From: Sporocytophaga sp.
Lineage (GTDB): Bacteria > Bacteroidota > Bacteroidia > Cytophagales > Cytophagaceae
Assembly (NCBI RefSeq): GCF_017745095.1
Contig: NZ_JAGHZZ010000001.1
Location: forward strand, 558,001 to 622,000
Length of the DNA: 64,000 nucleotides
Direction: 5' to 3'
This document shows, piece after piece, positions 59,963-64,000 of this stretch. Position 1 is the first letter of the stretch. Every line of letters begins with the position of its first letter. Position numbers and translations under genes: made by a program. The notes under the pieces were generated by a model. That model was not told the origin of the DNA. It ran no database searches and saw nothing but the letters and a program-made list of their open reading frames with translations.

Positions 59963-60004
59963 AAAGCATGAGTATATTTTTTTTAATATACTCATGCTTT
60001 TTTG
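59963..60004 (+). terminator. intrinsic terminator of the second pectate lyase
   Basis: Arms AAAGCATGAGTATAT / ATATACTCATGCTTT (59963-59977 and 59986-60000) followed by T. A TTG codon at 60002 lies inside the T-tail, which argues against it as the start of the next gene. Confidence 0.85.
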
Positions 60005-60085
60005 TATACCTTTTTGCAGGTCGATTGTATGGGATATATACCTGTATTGTGCAGGTTTGATTTTGTGAAATTAAAATGCTTTTTA

Positions 60086-60631
60086 ATGATGAAATGGATT
60101 TTTAAGAATAAATCAAAGTATGTAGCACTCTGTTTGTTACTATGGCTTTCAAGTGGCTTTGTCTGTCACGCTTTGAAAATGTCCAACACCAAAATCTCCA
60201 AACAAGGCGAACAACTATATTTTAATGTTAGAATGTTTGCAAACGATGTATCCTCCGGAATGAGTCTACATGTGAAAAAGGCATTCCCTCTTGAAACAGA
60301 AACTTTAAGTCAGGAGCAAAAAGATGCATTGATTAAATACCTATCTGAAAATTTAAGGATTAAAATTAATTCAGAACCGACAGCATTGAAATGTAATGAT
60401 GTTCGGGTTGACTTTGCAAATGCGGATGAACCTATTGTGATAATAGAAGGATGGGTGACTGGTCAGTTTAAAGTTGCTCAAATTTCGGAAATGAGTGTCA
60501 AAAATACATTACTCTTTGACTTTGCGGCTGAACAAAAAAATATAGTGAATATTTCGAAAATCAAGGAAGAGGATAAGTCTTTGGTTTTTTATAATGGGAC
60601 GGATATGAACTATCTGAATGTGAAATTTTAA
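60086..60631 (+). CDS. DUF6702-type secreted protein
   Basis: ATG 60086 (or 60089) gives 181 residues starting MMKWIFKNKSKYVALC with an N-terminal membrane or signal segment; the longer frame from TTG 60002 begins in a terminator and is rejected. The soluble part has 'LYFNVRMFANDVSSGM', which fits the 'I...iFaDDle' start of DUF6702, a Bacteroidota family of about 160-180 residues and unknown function. The PL11 gene starts 17 nt after its stop, so the two are one transcript. Its place in a pectin locus is suggestive, but many DUF6702 genes lie elsewhere. Confidence 0.7.
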   Translation: MMKWIFKNKSKYVALCLLLWLSSGFVCHALKMSNTKISKQGEQLYFNVRMFANDVSSGMSLHVKKAFPLETETLSQEQKDALIKYLSENLRIKINSEPTALKCNDVRVDFANADEPIVIIEGWVTGQFKVAQISEMSVKNTLLFDFAAEQKNIVNISKIKEEDKSLVFYNGTDMNYLNVKF

Positions 60632-60648
60632 CTTTTGGGTCTGCTACT

Positions 60649-63600
60649 ATGAATCGAAACGTTTTACAAAAATTTCTAATGCTGATATTCCTTATAGGAA
60701 TTCACACAAATTCCTTTGGTCAATACAAAATGGAAAAATTGTCTAGAGGTTTGGTGGCCGCAAGGAGTGGCAATAACAACTTTATCAGTTGGCGCTGGCT
60801 TGGCACCGAAGGGGACAATGTGACCTTTAACCTTTATCGGAATGGTGCGAAAGTTAATACCACACCTTTGACTGTTTGCAATTATACAGATAATGGTGCT
60901 GCTGCCTCGGCTACATATTATATAAAAGCTGTGGTGGACGGAATAGAGCAGGCACCTTCTGCAGCAGTCACTGTGTGGGGAGCTCAATTTCTTAAAATCC
61001 CTGTCACCGCACCTGCGGGAGGCACAACGCCGGACGGAGTGGCCTATACATATATTGCCAATGATGCCAGCGTTGCAGATTTGGATGGAGATGGAGAGTT
61101 TGAAGTAATATTGAAATGGGATCCATCTAATTCAAAGGATAATTCAAATTCTGGATATACTGGTAATACCTATGTCGATGCCTATAAGATGAATGGAACT
61201 CGCATGTGGCGTATTAATTTCGGAATAAATATTCGTTCCGGAGCGCATTATATGGACTTCATGGTCTTTGATTTTGATGGGGACGGAAAGGCCGAAATGA
61301 TGGCTCGCACTGCTGATGGAACTACAGATGGAAAGGGAGTTCGTATTGGCACAACGACTGATTACCGAAATTCAGGTGGATATGTATTAAGTGGCCTTGA
61401 ATATTTTACTGTTTTTAATGGTGAAACAGGAGCTGCAATGGCTACGGCTAACTATTGGCCGGCAAGAGGCACTGTGGGAGATTGGGGCGATACCTATGGA
61501 AACCGTGTAGATCGTTTCCGGGCCGGAGTGGCCTACCTTGATGGAGTAAAACCGAGTGGTATTTTCTGTCGTGGCTATTATACAAGGTTGGCTGTAGCAG
61601 CATGGGATTGGGATGGGAAAAATTTAACAAACCGTTGGAAATTCGATTCAGGATTCAATTCTTCCAATGAATATTTTAGTCAGGGTGACCATTCTTTGAG
61701 CATTGCAGATGTAGATGGTGATGGTAAGCAGGAAGTGATATCTGGAGCTGCAATTATAGATGACAATGGCACTGGATATTATTCCACTCAGAAAGGTCAT
61801 GGTGATGCCTTACATGTTGGTGATCTGGACCCTTCGCTGCCAGGCCTTGAAGTCTTCAATATTCAGGAACCTGTAGGTGATGCCGGAGCGTATATGTACA
61901 GTGCAAAAGATAAAAAGATTTTATGGAAAAAGGCCAGTGTGGCTGGTAGTGATGAAGGGCCTGGAAGAGGAGTTTGTGCAGATATCTCTGCCAAATGGCC
62001 TGGCTCCGAAGCATGGGTAATTGGCGGTGGAGTATCAGGGCAGCTGATGGATGTAAAAGGAAATTTTGTAGGCAATCAGCCTACTTCTGGCGGCTCTGGT
62101 GCCACTTGTAATTTCCTGGTTTGGTGGAATGGAGATTTGTTAAGAGAAATGCTTGATGATACGCGCATTGACAATTATGATCTTGGGAGGATCGTAGTTT
62201 TGGGTAGTTTGGCTCCTGTATCTTCAAACAATGGATCAAAGAAAAATCCATGCCTAAGTGGAGATATTATTGGCGATTGGCGGGAAGAGGTTCTTATGAG
62301 AGCAAGTGATAATACTGCGTTATATTTATTTACTACAGTTATTCCAACTGGTTATAAATTCAGAACATTATTGCATGATGCGCAATACCGCACTGCGATC
62401 GCATGGCAGAATACAGGATATAATCAGCCTCCGCATCCAAGCTTTTTTTTGGGAGACGGCGTTACTAGTATTCCTAAGCCGAATATAGCTACTGTATGCT
62501 CTGGCATTACTGCACCAGTCGTAACAAATGTTTCGTATTGTCAGGGTGCAACTACAAGTGCATTGACTGCCACAGCGAGTACGGATGGTAATTTGGTCTG
62601 GTATGGGACAAATGCTACAGGAGGTACAGCATCTTATATACCTCCAATACCGAGCACTTCTGCTTCTGGACAAACGACATATTATGTTTCACAAGTAATC
62701 AGTGGTTGTGAAAGCAGTCGCTCTGCTATTGTTGTAACTGTGAATGCTTTACCTTCTGCTTTAATTTCTTATACCGGCTCCTTGACTTTATGCCAGGGAT
62801 CTTCAGTAACATTAAACGCGAATTCAGGTATTGGTCTTACTTATCAATGGAAAAATGGATCTTCCAGTATAGGCACTGCATCTACATATGTTGCAAGTGC
62901 AGCAGGCACTTTTACGCTTACAGTGACAGACGCAAATAAATGTGTGGCAACTTCAACTCCCGTAGTCACTACCATTTCTACAGTACAAACCAAATGGTAT
63001 GCAGATGTTGACAAAGATGGAAAAGGAGATCCTAATACAAGTCTTACTTCCTGTGCACAACCAAATGGCTATGTAACTGATAACTCAGATTTATGTCCTT
63101 CTGATTCTAGTAAAATAAATCCTGGAAACTGTGGGTGTGGTAAAACAGAGAGCTCTTGTCTGGATTGTAATAACGTAGCCAATGGATCAGCTACAATAGA
63201 TGATTGCGATCGCTGCGTTAATGGTGCTACAGGCAAAGTACCTTGCACGGAAGCTGGAGAAGCGGAAACGGATGTTTGTCTGTATGATGGAACAATTGAC
63301 AGTAATAATGCAGGTTTCAAAGGCTCAGGTTTTATAAATGTACCAAATGCAATTGGCTCAAGAATCGTGTTTAACGTTAATGCAAATACTTCTGGAGGCG
63401 CCATGCTTTCTTTTAGATATGCAAGCGGTGGAGCAAATGATCGTATGGCATCTGTATTGGTAAATGGTGCTGTCCAGGTTGAAACCCAGAGTTTTTCTTC
63501 AACAGGTGCATTTACAATTTATAAAACTGTGGATGTTTCGCTGGTGTTAAATTCGGGAAACAATACAGTGGAATTGGTCTCTGCTACTGCTGATGGCTTG

Positions 63601-63894
63601 GCCAATATTGATCAGATAGGCTATGTTAGTTCAGGAGTAGGAAAAGGAGAATGTGTGATCACGGCCATACAAGATATTAATGAAGCAACATACGTTTCAA
63701 TCTATCCTAATCCTAGTAGCAGCAGTTTTCACATAAGATTGAATAAAAATGCAGATGTTGAAATTACCAATTTAGAAGGTAAGGTATTGGAAAGATATAA
63801 AAACGTATCAGAGCTTGAATTTGGAAGTGATTTAATTCCAGGCATGTATTTTGCCAAAGTCGAGAACAAGATATTCAAGTTTGTGAAATATTGA
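60649..63894 (+). CDS. PL11 rhamnogalacturonan endolyase with CBM and T9SS type-A CTD
   Basis: Cleaves the rhamnogalacturonan I backbone by beta-elimination. The 1081 residues comprise a signal peptide (1-25, ending SFGQ) and a PL11 beta-propeller (about 26-615; 'MEKLSRGLVAARSGNN', calcium loops 'DLDGDGEFEVILKWD' and 'DFDGDGKAEMMART', and 'GDWREEVLMRA'). Two Ig-like domains follow (about 620-775), then a thrombospondin-type calcium segment (about 780-835, 'DVDKDGKGDPNT'), one Cys-rich unit ('DDCDRCVNGATGKVPC'), a CBM6/35-like module (about 870-1005) and a CTD ending KFVKY. The region from the Cys-rich unit to the end is a close copy of the tail of the first pectate lyase. Cotranscribed with the DUF6702 gene. 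Confidence 0.92.
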   Translation: MNRNVLQKFLMLIFLIGIHTNSFGQYKMEKLSRGLVAARSGNNNFISWRWLGTEGDNVTFNLYRNGAKVNTTPLTVCNYTDNGAAASATYYIKAVVDGIEQAPSAAVTVWGAQFLKIPVTAPAGGTTPDGVAYTYIANDASVADLDGDGEFEVILKWDPSNSKDNSNSGYTGNTYVDAYKMNGTRMWRINFGINIRSGAHYMDFMVFDFDGDGKAEMMARTADGTTDGKGVRIGTTTDYRNSGGYVLSGLEYFTVFNGETGAAMATANYWPARGTVGDWGDTYGNRVDRFRAGVAYLDGVKPSGIFCRGYYTRLAVAAWDWDGKNLTNRWKFDSGFNSSNEYFSQGDHSLSIADVDGDGKQEVISGAAIIDDNGTGYYSTQKGHGDALHVGDLDPSLPGLEVFNIQEPVGDAGAYMYSAKDKKILWKKASVAGSDEGPGRGVCADISAKWPGSEAWVIGGGVSGQLMDVKGNFVGNQPTSGGSGATCNFLVWWNGDLLREMLDDTRIDNYDLGRIVVLGSLAPVSSNNGSKKNPCLSGDIIGDWREEVLMRASDNTALYLFTTVIPTGYKFRTLLHDAQYRTAIAWQNTGYNQPPHPSFFLGDGVTSIPKPNIATVCSGITAPVVTNVSYCQGATTSALTATASTDGNLVWYGTNATGGTASYIPPIPSTSASGQTTYYVSQVISGCESSRSAIVVTVNALPSALISYTGSLTLCQGSSVTLNANSGIGLTYQWKNGSSSIGTASTYVASAAGTFTLTVTDANKCVATSTPVVTTISTVQTKWYADVDKDGKGDPNTSLTSCAQPNGYVTDNSDLCPSDSSKINPGNCGCGKTESSCLDCNNVANGSATIDDCDRCVNGATGKVPCTEAGEAETDVCLYDGTIDSNNAGFKGSGFINVPNAIGSRIVFNVNANTSGGAMLSFRYASGGANDRMASVLVNGAVQVETQSFSSTGAFTIYKTVDVSLVLNSGNNTVELVSATADGLANIDQIGYVSSGVGKGECVITAIQDINEATYVSIYPNPSSSSFHIRLNKNADVEITNLEGKVLERYKNVSELEFGSDLIPGMYFAKVENKIFKFVKY

Positions 63895-63975
63895 TTTATT
63901 AAAATGATGTTATCTCAAAGGTTGTATCTAACTTTAATGTAACCTACCTTTCGTTTTGCCCATGAGAATTTTTAA

Positions 63976-64000
63976 AGGAGCGCTTAAGTAGCGCTCTTTT
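63976..64000 (+). terminator. terminator at the right edge
   Basis: Stem GAGCGCT / AGCGCTC with loop TAAGT, followed by TTTT up to the end of the window. It lies 84 nt after the PL11 stop and probably closes that operon. Confidence 0.75.

Noticed and set aside
60002-60085. N-terminal extension of the DUF6702 gene from TTG 60002
   Set aside because: It begins in the T-tail of a terminator, and the ATG at 60086 gives a normal exported N-terminus.
53065-63894. Classical SusC/SusD polysaccharide utilisation locus
   Set aside because: No TonB-dependent SusC-like or SusD-like gene is present. The enzymes are T9SS-exported, and each unit has its own promoter or terminator.

Overview
The window looks like a chromosomal segment of a free-living, polysaccharide-degrading Bacteroidota, most likely a cytophagalean close to Sporocytophaga or Cytophaga (inference). 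The reasons are AT-rich DNA, little use of Shine-Dalgarno sites, many large secreted proteins ending in type IX secretion (T9SS) C-terminal domains (CTDs), PorP/SprF-type outer-membrane proteins, and plant cell-wall enzymes. I saw no rRNA, tRNA, CRISPR array or complete insertion sequence.

Left part (1-31.6 kb). It holds a pair of DUF3857/transglutaminase-like proteins (the first cut by the window edge), a Dyp-type peroxidase with a membrane-anchored partner, and a LytTR regulator. Next is a 7TMR-DISM membrane sensor whose C-terminus is an IS1595-transposase-like zinc ribbon. A DsrE-family protein and two tandem 880-residue ELWxxDGT surface proteins follow. Then come a sulfatase, a DUF2092 protein and a small Arg-rich secreted protein; an AraC regulator with an aldo/keto reductase; a 1264-residue multi-PAS histidine kinase; a PKD-like repeat surface protein; and a TetR regulator with a Tet(X)-like flavin monooxygenase.

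Middle part (32-49 kb). Two copies of the same four-part module frame this region. Each has a PorP/SprF-like outer-membrane protein, an ECF sigma factor, a single-pass anti-sigma factor with a long linker and a T9SS type-B-like CTD on its extracytoplasmic side, and a secreted protein with the same kind of CTD (an LRR protein in module 1, a LamG-like protein in module 2). I read this as a trans-envelope signalling system in which the anti-sigma factor carries the address label of a T9SS cargo. Between the modules lie a two-stop pseudogene, a GH10 xylanase, a small DUF5752-like protein, a GH16 glucanase that appears circularly permuted, and an ankyrin-repeat protein.

Right part (49-64 kb). This is a xylan and pectin set: a GH30 glucuronoxylanase, an unknown 236-residue protein, two PL1-type pectate lyases that share an upstream DNA element at matched spacing, a DUF6702 protein and a PL11 rhamnogalacturonan lyase. 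The three pectin enzymes share Cys-rich linkers and carbohydrate-binding modules, and all three carry type-A CTDs. With GH10, GH16 and GH30 they would attack xylan, mixed-linkage glucan, homogalacturonan and rhamnogalacturonan I outside the cell. Hairpin terminators separate many of the units and are listed individually.
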